Origin: an uncultured Clostridia bacterium
Lineage (GTDB): Bacteria; Bacillota; Clostridia; Peptostreptococcales; Anaerovoracaceae
NCBI GenBank assembly: GCA_934277495.1
Contig: CAKQUI010000074.1
Coordinates: 1 to 11,432, forward strand
Direction of reading: 5' to 3'
Length of the DNA stretch: 11,432 nt
Shown here: piece by piece, positions 1 to 6,226 of the stretch
Layout: every line of letters starts with the position of its first letter
Numbering within the stretch: position 1 is the first letter of the stretch
Translations under genes and position numbers: made by a program
The notes under the pieces: model-generated
What the model was told of the DNA's origin: nothing
What the model saw: only the letters and a program-made list of their open reading frames with translations
Database searches by the model: none

Positions 1-866
1 GGCGCACAGTAGTTGTCACAGGTATCGCAAAGCTGGATTTCAAAATGGATTATCTTGTAGTACGTAAACGGGAAGAGACTGTCAGGATACATTTGAGTGA
101 GATCGGTATGGTCATGATAGAGTCCACAGCTGTCTCGCTCACAGCGATGCTGCTTTGTGAACTTGTGAAACATAAGATAAAAGTAATATTCTGTGATGAG
201 AAACATAATCCTCATTCAGAGCTGCTGCCTTACCATGGCAGCCATGATACAAGTGCCAAGATACGTAATCAGGTGGCATGGACTGATGAAGATAAAGAGC
301 TTGTATGGACGGAGATCGTTTCAGAAAAGATAAGGCAGCAGAGCTTTCATCTGCAGGATAACGGAATATATGATGAAGCGGATATGCTTATGAACTACAT
401 CGCAGAGATGCAGCCAGGAGATGCTTCTAACAGGGAAGGTCATGCAGCCAAAGTGTATTTCAATGCACTGTTCGGTATGGATTTTACAAGGAGCGAAGAC
501 AATGCCATCAATGCAGCCCTTGATTACGGATACGGGATACTGCTGTCATGTTTCAATCGTGAGATAATCGCCAATGGATATATGACACAGATCGGTCTTT
601 TCCATGACAATATGTTCAATGCATTCAACCTTGCATCAGATTTCATGGAACCTTTCCGCCCTGTGGTAGACCGTATCGTTGCAGTTATGGATCCGGAGTG
701 CTTCTCTAAAGATGAAAAACGTGAAGTGCTAAGGTTCCTCAGCGAGGAAGTAATCATCGACGGGAAAGTCCAGTATGTGTCCAATGCAATCAAAATATAC
801 TGCAGGAGTATTTTCGATGCATTGAATGAACGGGATGTGTCATTGATAAGGTTTTACAGGAAATGA
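1..866 (+). CDS. cas1: Type II-A CRISPR integrase Cas1, 5' end missing
   Basis: Cas1 is the metal-dependent integrase that, with Cas2, inserts new spacers at the leader end of the array. The frame is open from base 3 with no stop, and its first residues ([14 protein letters not shown], preceded by the last two bases of a probable TGG Trp codon) match the usual II-A Cas1 N-terminus. The ATG at 45 is therefore an internal Met, and the true start lies a few bases before the window. About 288 residues are visible, close to the normal ~290. Counting from the Met at 45, the expected metal ligands are Glu131 (in [10 protein letters not shown]), His187 (GLFHDN) and Glu202 (DFMEPFRP), so the active site looks intact. 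The stop overlaps the cas2 start by four bases (ATGA, 863-866), implying translational coupling. cas9 would be expected upstream. Confidence 0.96.
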   Translation, partial: RTVVVTGIAKLDFKMDYLVVRKREETVRIHLSEIGMVMIESTAVSLTAMLLCELVKHKIKVIFCDEKHNPHSELLPYHGSHDTSAKIRNQVAWTDEDKELVWTEIVSEKIRQQSFHLQDNGIYDEADMLMNYIAEMQPGDASNREGHAAKVYFNALFGMDFTRSEDNAINAALDYGYGILLSCFNREIIANGYMTQIGLFHDNMFNAFNLASDFMEPFRPVVDRIVAVMDPECFSKDEKREVLRFLSEEVIIDGKVQYVSNAIKIYCRSIFDALNERDVSLIRFYRK

Positions 867-1183
867 GTTACAGATATATGCGTGTTTTAGTATTTTTCGA
901 TCTTCCGGTAGATACACTTGAGCATAAGCGTGCTTATCGGAAATTCAGGAAGTTCCTTATAGAAAAAGGTTTTCTGATGATGCAGGAAAGTGTTTACTGT
1001 AAGCTGGCATTAAATGGCACAGTGGCAGCTGGGATACAGAAAGCTGTCAGAGCTAACAAACCGGCAGAAGGTCTTGTGCAGATGCTGGTGATAACAGAAA
1101 AACAATTCGAGAAAATGGAGTATGTTGTTGGGGAAAAACAGACGTCTGTAGTAGATTCTGACGAGAGGATCGTGATAGTATGA
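863..1183 (+). CDS. cas2: CRISPR-associated protein Cas2
   Basis: Cas2 is the small ferredoxin-fold dimer that bridges two Cas1 dimers in the spacer integration complex. The 106-residue product has the usual family length. It opens with a beta strand ending in the conserved Asp of VFFDLP (Asp13), followed by the helix [15 protein letters not shown] and the strand [10 protein letters not shown], which is the standard Cas2 layout. It overlaps cas1 by ATGA at 863-866 and csn2 by ATGA at 1180-1183, so the three genes are one translationally coupled unit. There is no separate strong ribosome binding site, which fits coupling. Nothing suggests decay. Confidence 0.96.
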   Translation: MSYRYMRVLVFFDLPVDTLEHKRAYRKFRKFLIEKGFLMMQESVYCKLALNGTVAAGIQKAVRANKPAEGLVQMLVITEKQFEKMEYVVGEKQTSVVDSDERIVIV

Positions 1184-1851
1184 ACCTTGTTTACAAACCA
1201 TTGAATTTTGATATGCTTTTAAAGTCTGATCAGATAAATCATATGACGATAGAGGATCCGAGACTATATGAACAAATGGTCACGAGCCTTTATATGCAGA
1301 TAAATAAAGAAGATGAACAGTGGATGCTTGTTCAGGATGGTGAAGAGCTGTCCATGGATAAGATATGTGATATACTGCTTTCCCCCATGGATCTGAGATT
1401 TGATAAAAAAGATATCCAGAAGAAGCTGATAGTCGATCTGGAAAGTGAGATACAGTCAGATAAAAATTTTGAGATTCTTGCAGAGCTGCACGGGGATCTG
1501 GCACAGGTCATAGGTGATATATGTGAGCGGTACAGATATCAGCTGGAATATGATTTTGATTTCTGTCTGAAAGAGTATATAAAGCAGTATGATATAGTTC
1601 TGGCTGCACCAGAAGGCACTTTTTTGGAAAAATTGATGGAATATATCCCGGTCGTCCAGGATCTGACCGGGAAAAATATATTTGTACTTGCAGGCTGTGG
1701 AGACTACCTGACTGATGATGATTTCAGGCATCTGAACAAGTGGCTGGGCTATCAGGAATGTTATGTTGTGATCGCAGGGAACCGGCAGAGGCTATTGAAA
1801 GAACCCCTGAATGAGTATATAATAGACATAGATTTATGTGAGATCCACTGA
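1180..1851 (+). CDS. csn2: Type II-A adaptation protein Csn2
   Basis: Csn2 defines subtype II-A. In characterised systems it forms a calcium-stabilised tetrameric ring that slides onto double-stranded DNA ends and works with Cas1, Cas2 and Cas9 in spacer capture. The 223-residue protein matches the short Csn2 form (about 220 residues in Streptococcus pyogenes). It has the typical acidic, helix-rich middle and a C-terminal block of the type [17 protein letters not shown] then [11 protein letters not shown], a Rossmann-like strand-helix-strand region common to the family. The identification rests on position between cas2 and the array, length and this C-terminal pattern. Its last ~60 bases also contain a strong promoter pointing into the array. 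Confidence 0.93.
   Translation: MNLVYKPLNFDMLLKSDQINHMTIEDPRLYEQMVTSLYMQINKEDEQWMLVQDGEELSMDKICDILLSPMDLRFDKKDIQKKLIVDLESEIQSDKNFEILAELHGDLAQVIGDICERYRYQLEYDFDFCLKEYIKQYDIVLAAPEGTFLEKLMEYIPVVQDLTGKNIFVLAGCGDYLTDDDFRHLNKWLGYQECYVVIAGNRQRLLKEPLNEYIIDIDLCEIH
1795..1823 (+). promoter_or_regulatory. Probable pre-crRNA promoter inside the 3' end of csn2
   Basis: TTGAAA at 1795-1800 and TATAAT at 1818-1823 are separated by exactly 17 bases, an almost ideal sigma-A promoter. Predicted transcription starts near 1830, about 70 bases before the first repeat, and reads through the leader into the array. The site lies wholly inside csn2 coding sequence. Inference from sequence only. Confidence 0.65.
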
Positions 1852-1899
1852 ATATCATATGAAATCAGCTGTGTAGTGGCAGTTTGCTCGAAAATTGAG
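1852..1899 (+). promoter_or_regulatory. CRISPR leader
   Basis: This is the 48-base stretch between the csn2 stop and the first repeat. It ends in AATTGAG (1893-1899) directly against the first repeat. That resembles the ATTTGAG leader-anchoring motif known at the leader-repeat junction of some II-A arrays, where Cas1-Cas2 docks. It also contains CATATGAAATCA (1856-1867), the exact reverse complement of 12 bases in the repeat core. CCACT (1845-1849) and AGTGG (1875-1879) could close a stem around that element. Confidence 0.75.
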
Positions 1900-2381
1900 G
1901 TTTGAGAGTCGTGTGATTTCATATGGTAGTTAAGCTCTTCTTTTTCATCTTTATCATTATCACCTGTTTGAGAGTCGTGTGATTTCATATGGTAGTTAAG
2001 CTGTTTATCGTGTGGTCCTGCAAAACGCTTCGTTTGAGAGTCGTGTGATTTCATATGGTAGTTAAGCTCACGGAAATGTACGACAAGCCTTGGTATAGTT
2101 TGAGAGTCGTGTGATTTCATATGGTAGTTAAGCGATGCGTTCAAAACCCTTGTGTTTGTTAGGGTTTGAGAGTCGTGTGATTTCATATGGTAGTTAAGCA
2201 TATCGACTGCGACTTTGCCCCTGATGATAGTTTGAGAGTCGTGTGATTTCATATGGTAGTTAAGCTATGACTTGGGTTGCACTGGCAGAGCTCAGGTTTG
2301 AGAGTCGTGTGATTTCATATGGTAGTTAAGCACGGCTATGTTGTATCATACAACGGGATGCGTTTGAGAGTCGTGTGATTT
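1900..2381 (+). CRISPR. Type II-A CRISPR array: 7 full repeats, 7 spacers, truncated last repeat
   Basis: Seven identical 36-base repeats start at 1900, 1966, 2032, 2098, 2164, 2230 and 2296. Each begins GTTTGAGAGTCGTG and ends GGTAGTTAAGC. Seven spacers, all exactly 30 bases, lie at 1936-1965, 2002-2031, 2068-2097, 2134-2163, 2200-2229, 2266-2295 and 2332-2361. An eighth repeat (2362-2381) keeps only the first 20 bases. The leader is on the csn2 side and the degenerate repeat at the far end, so the array reads left to right and new spacers should enter at 1900. The repeat ends can pair weakly (GTTTGA with TTAAGC, using two G:U pairs). All spacers are unique and none is recognised by eye. crRNA maturation would need a tracrRNA and RNase III encoded elsewhere. 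Confidence 0.98.
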
Positions 2382-2400
2382 AATAACAAAACTTGTTATT
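2362..2400 (+). repeat. Truncated terminal repeat joined to a perfect hairpin
   Basis: Bases 2362-2381 equal the first 20 bases of the repeat; the remaining 16 repeat bases are replaced. The replacement starts at once with AATAACAA (2382-2389), loop AAC, TTGTTATT (2393-2400), a perfect 8-base-pair stem. No T-run follows, so it is not a standard intrinsic terminator. It may mark the end of the array transcript or the ancestral integration site. Confidence 0.7.
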
Positions 2401-2488
2401 CGGTTGATACCTGTGAAGAGTATCCGGATCATTTCAGGATTTGATATCGATCAGTTGTTTCCTGTATGCTGACAGCATTTTACAGACC

Positions 2489-2518
2489 TTGCAAGTCGTA
2501 TGTATCATGCGATATAAT
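2489..2518 (+). promoter_or_regulatory. Probable sigma-A promoter of the lipoprotein gene
   Basis: TTGCAA (2489-2494) and a perfect TATAAT (2513-2518) are spaced by 18 bases. The predicted start near 2525 gives a 5' leader of about 33 bases before the ATG at 2558. The preceding stretch 2401-2488 shows no gene or other feature I can support. Confidence 0.55.
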
Positions 2519-2557
2519 ATTTCGCAGAAGTCATTATGAAACAACAAGGAGAATTTT

Positions 2558-3415
2558 ATGAAAACCAGATCAGGGATAAAGGCAGGAATGCAGGTAGTCG
2601 TCTCATGTATGATCGTTGCAGTCATGGTTATGAGTTTGTCAGGTTGTACAGGTGGAGGAACAGGCAGTGATCAGGGAAACACTGCACCATCTGCCGCAGC
2701 GTCTGAACAAAGCACGTCAGACACAGCCGGATGCTATGAGGCGTATTCACAGGTTATCAGTGCCAATGAATCTGGTATCCGCAATTATAACTGGCAAACG
2801 GATTCCTCCGGTACATATACGATCATAAACAAGTCACTTGCTCTGTGTGATATAGATAACAACGGTATACCGGAGCTTTTCTTTTTTACAGCGGACAGCA
2901 ACTACTGCTATGCTGAGCTTAATGTTTATACATATATAAATGGCGCAGCCATGAAGCTGAATTATACCTACAGCGATTCTGCGACATATCAGAGCGGCGG
3001 CAAAGCGGCTGCTTTTTATGATGCCAATGCAGCCTCAGGGACAAAATATGTGATCTACAAAAGCAAAACAGCAGGACATATGTACATATATGCCAGTATA
3101 GGTGATGAAACACAGTTTTACCGTATCAATGAATACGAGCTCAAGGGTGGAAACAGGCTGGAAGAGGTCGATGAGCTTGCGAATGATTATTCATATGCTG
3201 CAGATTGCCCGGAAAGTGAACGAGATAAATTTCGCCAGAACGGCAGTAGTATAAGCAGTGATGATTTTGCAGTGAAATTCGAAAAGGCACTTAGCAGCCT
3301 CGGCGACCCCATTATTTACTGCGGACATGATGATACGAGCATATGGAAAAGATTCAACACATCGGATGCACTGGCAATGTCGTACGATGAAATGAAAGCT
3401 TACCTGGCAAAGTAG
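2558..3415 (+). CDS. Secreted lipoprotein of unknown function with a Ca-binding-like loop
   Basis: I do not recognise a specific family. The 285-residue product has a lipoprotein signal: a basic start (MKTRSGIK), a hydrophobic stretch (residues 12-27) and the lipobox LSGC with Cys30 as the lipidated residue. A low-complexity Gly/Ser/Thr/Ala linker (about residues 31-57) follows, so it should be anchored outside the cell membrane. Residues 98-107, DIDNNGIPEL, form a D-x-D-x-N-G loop like EF-hand or dockerin calcium sites, a motif seen in many clostridial surface proteins. The rest is Tyr/Ser-rich and probably beta-rich. The start is set by AAGGAG at 2546-2551, seven bases before ATG. It has its own promoter and is not part of the cas operon. 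A sensing or adhesion role would be a guess. Confidence 0.88.
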   Translation: MKTRSGIKAGMQVVVSCMIVAVMVMSLSGCTGGGTGSDQGNTAPSAAASEQSTSDTAGCYEAYSQVISANESGIRNYNWQTDSSGTYTIINKSLALCDIDNNGIPELFFFTADSNYCYAELNVYTYINGAAMKLNYTYSDSATYQSGGKAAAFYDANAASGTKYVIYKSKTAGHMYIYASIGDETQFYRINEYELKGGNRLEEVDELANDYSYAADCPESERDKFRQNGSSISSDDFAVKFEKALSSLGDPIIYCGHDDTSIWKRFNTSDALAMSYDEMKAYLAK

Positions 3416-3449
3416 TTTGCTTCAGGATGTCAAAGCGGCATCAGCTATA

Positions 3450-3478
3450 TTGAATGATTTCATTTTCTTTGATATTAT
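3450..3478 (+). promoter_or_regulatory. sfsA promoter, predicted to give a leaderless mRNA
   Basis: TTGAAT (3450-3455) and TATTAT (3473-3478) are 17 bases apart. The sfsA ATG begins at 3485, seven bases after the -10 box, where transcription itself would be expected to start. No Shine-Dalgarno sequence precedes the ATG. Confidence 0.55.
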
Positions 3479-3484
3479 TATTAC

Positions 3485-4150
3485 ATGAAATACAGAGAGA
3501 TAACAGGGGGCTGGTTCATAGACCGGCCTAACCGTTTCATTGCTCATGTGGAGATCGACGGGCACGAGGAGACGGTGCATGTAAAGAATACAGGCCGCTG
3601 CAGGGAACTTCTGAAACCGGGTGCGGCGGTGCGTCTCGAAGTGTCGGATAATCCAAACCGCAAGACGAAATACGATCTCATATCGGTCTTCAAGGAAAAT
3701 CTGGGCTGGGTCAATATCGACAGCCAGGCTCCCAACAAAGTAGTCAGGGAGTGGCTGGAAAAGCAGGATTATGATATCATAAAACCGGAGTACACATATG
3801 GAGACTCAAGGATAGATTTTTACATGGAAAAGGATGGCAGAAAGTATCTGATGGAGGTCAAGGGATGCACCCTTGAGATAGACGGAGTCGGATATTTTCC
3901 CGATGCGCCTACGGAGCGGGGGGTGAAGCATCTTCGAGAGCTTATTCGTGCCTCCGGTGAGGGCTATGAATGTACGGCTGCTTTCGTGATACAGATGGAG
4001 GGCGTCACGCAGGTGCGCCCGAATGTAGCAACACATCCGCAGTTCGGGCAGGCACTTGAAGAAGCTGAGGCGGCAGGAGTCAGGATATTGTGCCTGCAGT
4101 GCAGCGTAGGTGAGGACATTCTGGAGATAATCACAGCAAAGGAGCAGTAA
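3485..4150 (+). CDS. sfsA: SfsA family protein (putative nuclease fold)
   Basis: SfsA was named for stimulating sugar fermentation genes in E. coli; its biochemical role is unsettled. The family has an N-terminal OB-like domain and a C-terminal PD-(D/E)XK nuclease-like domain. The 221-residue product shows the family signatures: RPNRFIAHVEIDG near the N-terminus, VHVKNTGRCRELL (about residues 31-43), and in the C-terminal half DSRIDFYM with Asp111 and MEVKGCTL with Glu124 and Lys126. The D-E-K set expected of the nuclease core is therefore intact. The MKY start agrees with family starts and there is no better downstream start, although no ribosome binding site is present. The stop codon (4148-4150) abuts the next ATG, so the LOG-family gene is probably co-transcribed. 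Confidence 0.95.
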   Translation: MKYREITGGWFIDRPNRFIAHVEIDGHEETVHVKNTGRCRELLKPGAAVRLEVSDNPNRKTKYDLISVFKENLGWVNIDSQAPNKVVREWLEKQDYDIIKPEYTYGDSRIDFYMEKDGRKYLMEVKGCTLEIDGVGYFPDAPTERGVKHLRELIRASGEGYECTAAFVIQMEGVTQVRPNVATHPQFGQALEEAEAAGVRILCLQCSVGEDILEIITAKEQ

Positions 4151-4684
4151 ATGAACATAACAGTATATCTTGGAGCGAATGAGGGCAACGATCCGGCTTT
4201 GAAGAAAGCCGTTACAGAACTTGGGACATGGATAGGCGAAAGTGGCAACGCCCTTGTGTACGGAGGCTCGGAGACAGGTCTGATGGGGACTCTGGCGGCA
4301 AGCGTGCTGAAGGCAGGAGGAGATGTGACAGGCGTGGAGCCGGTGTTTTTCATAGAAGAGGAGCTGCAGTTCGATGGACTGACAGAGCTGATAGTGACGC
4401 AGGACATGTCGGAGCGCAAGGCAAAGATGATAGAACTGGGAGATGTGTTCATTGCATTTCCGGGCGGCACAGGCACTCTTGATGAGATAACGGAGATAAT
4501 GTCCAAAGTGTCTCTGGGACACCTTGATGCGCCATGCATCCTTTACAACCTGGACGGATATTACGACAGTCTGAAAGAGCTGCTTGAGAATATGATAAGA
4601 AAAGGACTTTCCTCGGAAGAACGGCAGCAGGGGATATATTTTGCAGAAGATCTGGACCAGATCAAGGAGATCATCGGATACTGA
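4151..4684 (+). CDS. LOG family nucleotide 5'-monophosphate phosphoribohydrolase
   Basis: LOG-family proteins (often labelled lysine decarboxylase-like, TIGR00730) hydrolyse the N-glycosidic bond of nucleoside or cytokinin-type 5'-monophosphates, releasing the base and ribose 5-phosphate. They act as cytosolic dimers with a Rossmann-like fold. The 177-residue protein carries YGGSETGLMG (37-46), the R89-K90 pair in SERKAKM, and the diagnostic PGGTGTLDE (104-112), which holds the catalytic Glu. Length is typical. AAGGAG at the end of sfsA (from about 4139) sets the ATG, which follows the sfsA stop with no gap. The bacterial substrate cannot be told from sequence; a nucleotide salvage or housecleaning role is inferred from the family only. 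Confidence 0.92.
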   Translation: MNITVYLGANEGNDPALKKAVTELGTWIGESGNALVYGGSETGLMGTLAASVLKAGGDVTGVEPVFFIEEELQFDGLTELIVTQDMSERKAKMIELGDVFIAFPGGTGTLDEITEIMSKVSLGHLDAPCILYNLDGYYDSLKELLENMIRKGLSSEERQQGIYFAEDLDQIKEIIGY

Positions 4685-4745
4685 GCCGATCGCAGGACGA
4701 AAACAGATGGAGCCGTATACCATTAAATATAGTATGAAAAAATGG

Positions 4746-4775
4746 TTGACGGCATTATCTTGTTTATGTTAAAAT
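4746..4775 (+). promoter_or_regulatory. Extended -10 promoter upstream of the membrane protein gene
   Basis: TTGACG (4746-4751) and TAAAAT (4770-4775) are 18 bases apart, with TGT directly before the -10 box giving an extended -10 element. The predicted start near 4782 leaves a leader of about 100 bases before ATG 4885, with one small stem (CATCC, loop TCC, GGATG) at about 4816-4828. Confidence 0.55.
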
Positions 4776-4884
4776 ATTAACGAAAAGTCGAATATGGTGA
4801 CAATTGGAAACGCACATCCTCCGGATGATAACGAACAACACAGTCGAACAGTGAAGTAAGTTGATCATAAAGGAGGATTTTATT

Positions 4885-5373
4885 ATGCCTGAAAACAAAT
4901 TGGAAAACGTTATATTCACAGCCATAATGGCGACGCTGATGGTGTACGGTATGATCGTGTACAACATCGCACTGCATACCGGAGTGGTACAGGGAGATAC
5001 TTTTGCTGCAGCTACTCACGAACTGATCATAATGGCACCGATAGCTTTCGTGCTGGAATTGTTCATCGTTGGGAAGATAGCAGCGAAGATCGTATTTTCT
5101 GTGATGAGGCCTTCTGACAGACCTCAGTTCATAACATACGCCATGTCAATATGCATATGCTGCATCATGTGTCCTGTGATGAGTCTCATAGCAACATTTC
5201 TGTTCGATGATCCGTCGTTCGGGACATGGATCAGGATCTGGGCACTGAACCTGCCGATGGCACTCTGCTATCAGATGCTGTACTGCGGACCTTTCGTACG
5301 TCTCATATTCAGACTGATTTTCCGCAGGAACAGAGCCAGAGCTGTATCAGCTTCTTTCAATCAGGAAGTATGA
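4885..5373 (+). CDS. DUF2798-like four-helix membrane protein
   Basis: The 162-residue product is a small integral membrane protein of unknown function. Four hydrophobic segments are visible, roughly at residues 9-31, 46-71, 84-109 and 116-146. The last contains NLPMALCYQMLYCGPFVRLIF, and the NxPMAL...GPxVR pattern is what I associate with DUF2798-type proteins; this assignment is from memory and moderate. The tail is basic (FRRNRAR), so the C-terminus is probably cytoplasmic. I chose ATG 4885 because a full AAAGGAGG (4869-4876) precedes it by eight bases. A TTG start at 4861 is possible in frame but would place that site inside the gene. It has its own extended -10 promoter. Confidence 0.85.
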   Translation: MPENKLENVIFTAIMATLMVYGMIVYNIALHTGVVQGDTFAAATHELIIMAPIAFVLELFIVGKIAAKIVFSVMRPSDRPQFITYAMSICICCIMCPVMSLIATFLFDDPSFGTWIRIWALNLPMALCYQMLYCGPFVRLIFRLIFRRNRARAVSASFNQEV

Positions 5374-5384
5374 TAAAGGATGTG

Positions 5385-5413
5385 TTGACACAGCCTGTAC
5401 TTTCGGATATCCT
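5385..5413 (+). promoter_or_regulatory. Probable sigma-A promoter of exonuclease III
   Basis: A perfect TTGACA (5385-5390) is 17 bases from TATCCT (5408-5413). The predicted start near 5420 gives a leader of about 36 bases carrying AAGGAG (5441-5446). The promoter lies in the gap just after the DUF2798-like gene, so exonuclease III can be expressed independently. Confidence 0.6.
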
Positions 5414-5455
5414 GTTAAAAGAAACAGAATCGACCATCTGAAGGAGAGCACATAT

Positions 5456-6208
5456 ATGAAAATTATATCATGGAACGTGAACGGCATACGTGCCGCTATG
5501 GGAAAGGGTTTTCTGGATTTTGCAAAGGAAGCAGATCCGGATATACTCTGTATACAGGAAACGAAGATGCAGGAGGGACAGGCTGAAGTTCCCCTTGAAG
5601 GATATCATCAGTACTGGTGTTCGGCAGAAAAGAAGGGCTATTCAGGAACGGCGGTGTTCACCAAAGAGGAGCCGCTGGACGTACGGTACGGGATAGACAT
5701 CGATGAGCACGATCACGAAGGACGTGTCATAACTGCAGAATATGAAAAGTTCTTTCTTGTGAACGTATATGTGCCTAATTCCCAGAACGAGCTGAAACGG
5801 CTTGATTACAGGATGCGCTGGGAGGACGATTTCAGGGCGTATCTGAAAAAGCTGGAAGAGACGAAGCCTGTTGTGGTATGCGGTGATTTCAACGTGGCTT
5901 ATCAGGAGATCGACCTCAAAAACCCTAAGACCAACAGGAAAAATGCAGGATTCACCGATGAAGAGCGTGCCAAAATGGGACAGCTGCAGCAGTCGGGATT
6001 CACGGACACATACAGATATCTCCATCCGGAGGAGATAAAATATTCCTGGTGGAGCTACCGGTTCAACGCCCGGAAAAACAACGCCGGATGGCGTATAGAC
6101 TATTTCCTGACATCGGAGTCTTTGAAAGACCGTATAGCGGCAGCAGACATACTGACGGAAATATACGGCTCGGATCACTGTCCGGTGGTCCTGGAACTTG
6201 ACATATGA
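5456..6208 (+). CDS. xth: Exodeoxyribonuclease III (AP endonuclease, ExoA/Xth type)
   Basis: This enzyme cuts DNA 5' of abasic sites and trims damaged 3' ends in base excision repair, using a divalent metal. The 250-residue protein matches the ExoA length and the endonuclease/exonuclease/phosphatase fold. Conserved elements appear in order: SWNVNGIRA with Asn7, CIQETKM with Glu35 as metal ligand, CGDFNVA with Asp144 and Asn146, KYSWWSYR, GWRIDYFL, and GSDHCPV with the Asp240-His241 catalytic pair. All key residues are present. AAGGAG ends nine bases before the ATG. The gene ends against spoIIID, which comes from the other strand, and the two share a terminator region. Confidence 0.97.
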   Translation: MKIISWNVNGIRAAMGKGFLDFAKEADPDILCIQETKMQEGQAEVPLEGYHQYWCSAEKKGYSGTAVFTKEEPLDVRYGIDIDEHDHEGRVITAEYEKFFLVNVYVPNSQNELKRLDYRMRWEDDFRAYLKKLEETKPVVVCGDFNVAYQEIDLKNPKTNRKNAGFTDEERAKMGQLQQSGFTDTYRYLHPEEIKYSWWSYRFNARKNNAGWRIDYFLTSESLKDRIAAADILTEIYGSDHCPVVLELDI

Positions 6209-6226
6209 ATAAGCAGAGCTTTCCAA

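Noticed and set aside
45..47. ATG at 45 as the cas1 start
   Set aside because: The frame continues upstream to the window edge with residues typical of the Cas1 N-terminus, so the gene starts before base 1.
1853..1899. tracrRNA in the leader
   Set aside because: The anti-repeat match is only 15 bases, lacks complement to the 5' part of the repeat, and runs straight into the array with no nexus or terminator hairpins.
1761..2252. 163-residue reverse ORF with a recurring LNYHMKSHDSQT unit
   Set aside because: It is the CRISPR array read backwards: repeat plus spacer is 66 bases, divisible by three, so the frame repeats without stops.
2466..2561. 31-residue ORF upstream of the lipoprotein gene
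   Set aside because: No ribosome binding site, and it covers the lipoprotein promoter, so it is probably untranslated.
3806..4723. 305-residue reverse ORF
   Set aside because: It lies opposite sfsA and the LOG-family gene, both with intact family motifs; its Cys/His/Leu-rich translation has no recognisable domain.
4861..4863. TTG 4861 as start of the DUF2798-like gene
   Set aside because: The strong AAAGGAGG lies downstream of it and is correctly spaced for ATG 4885.
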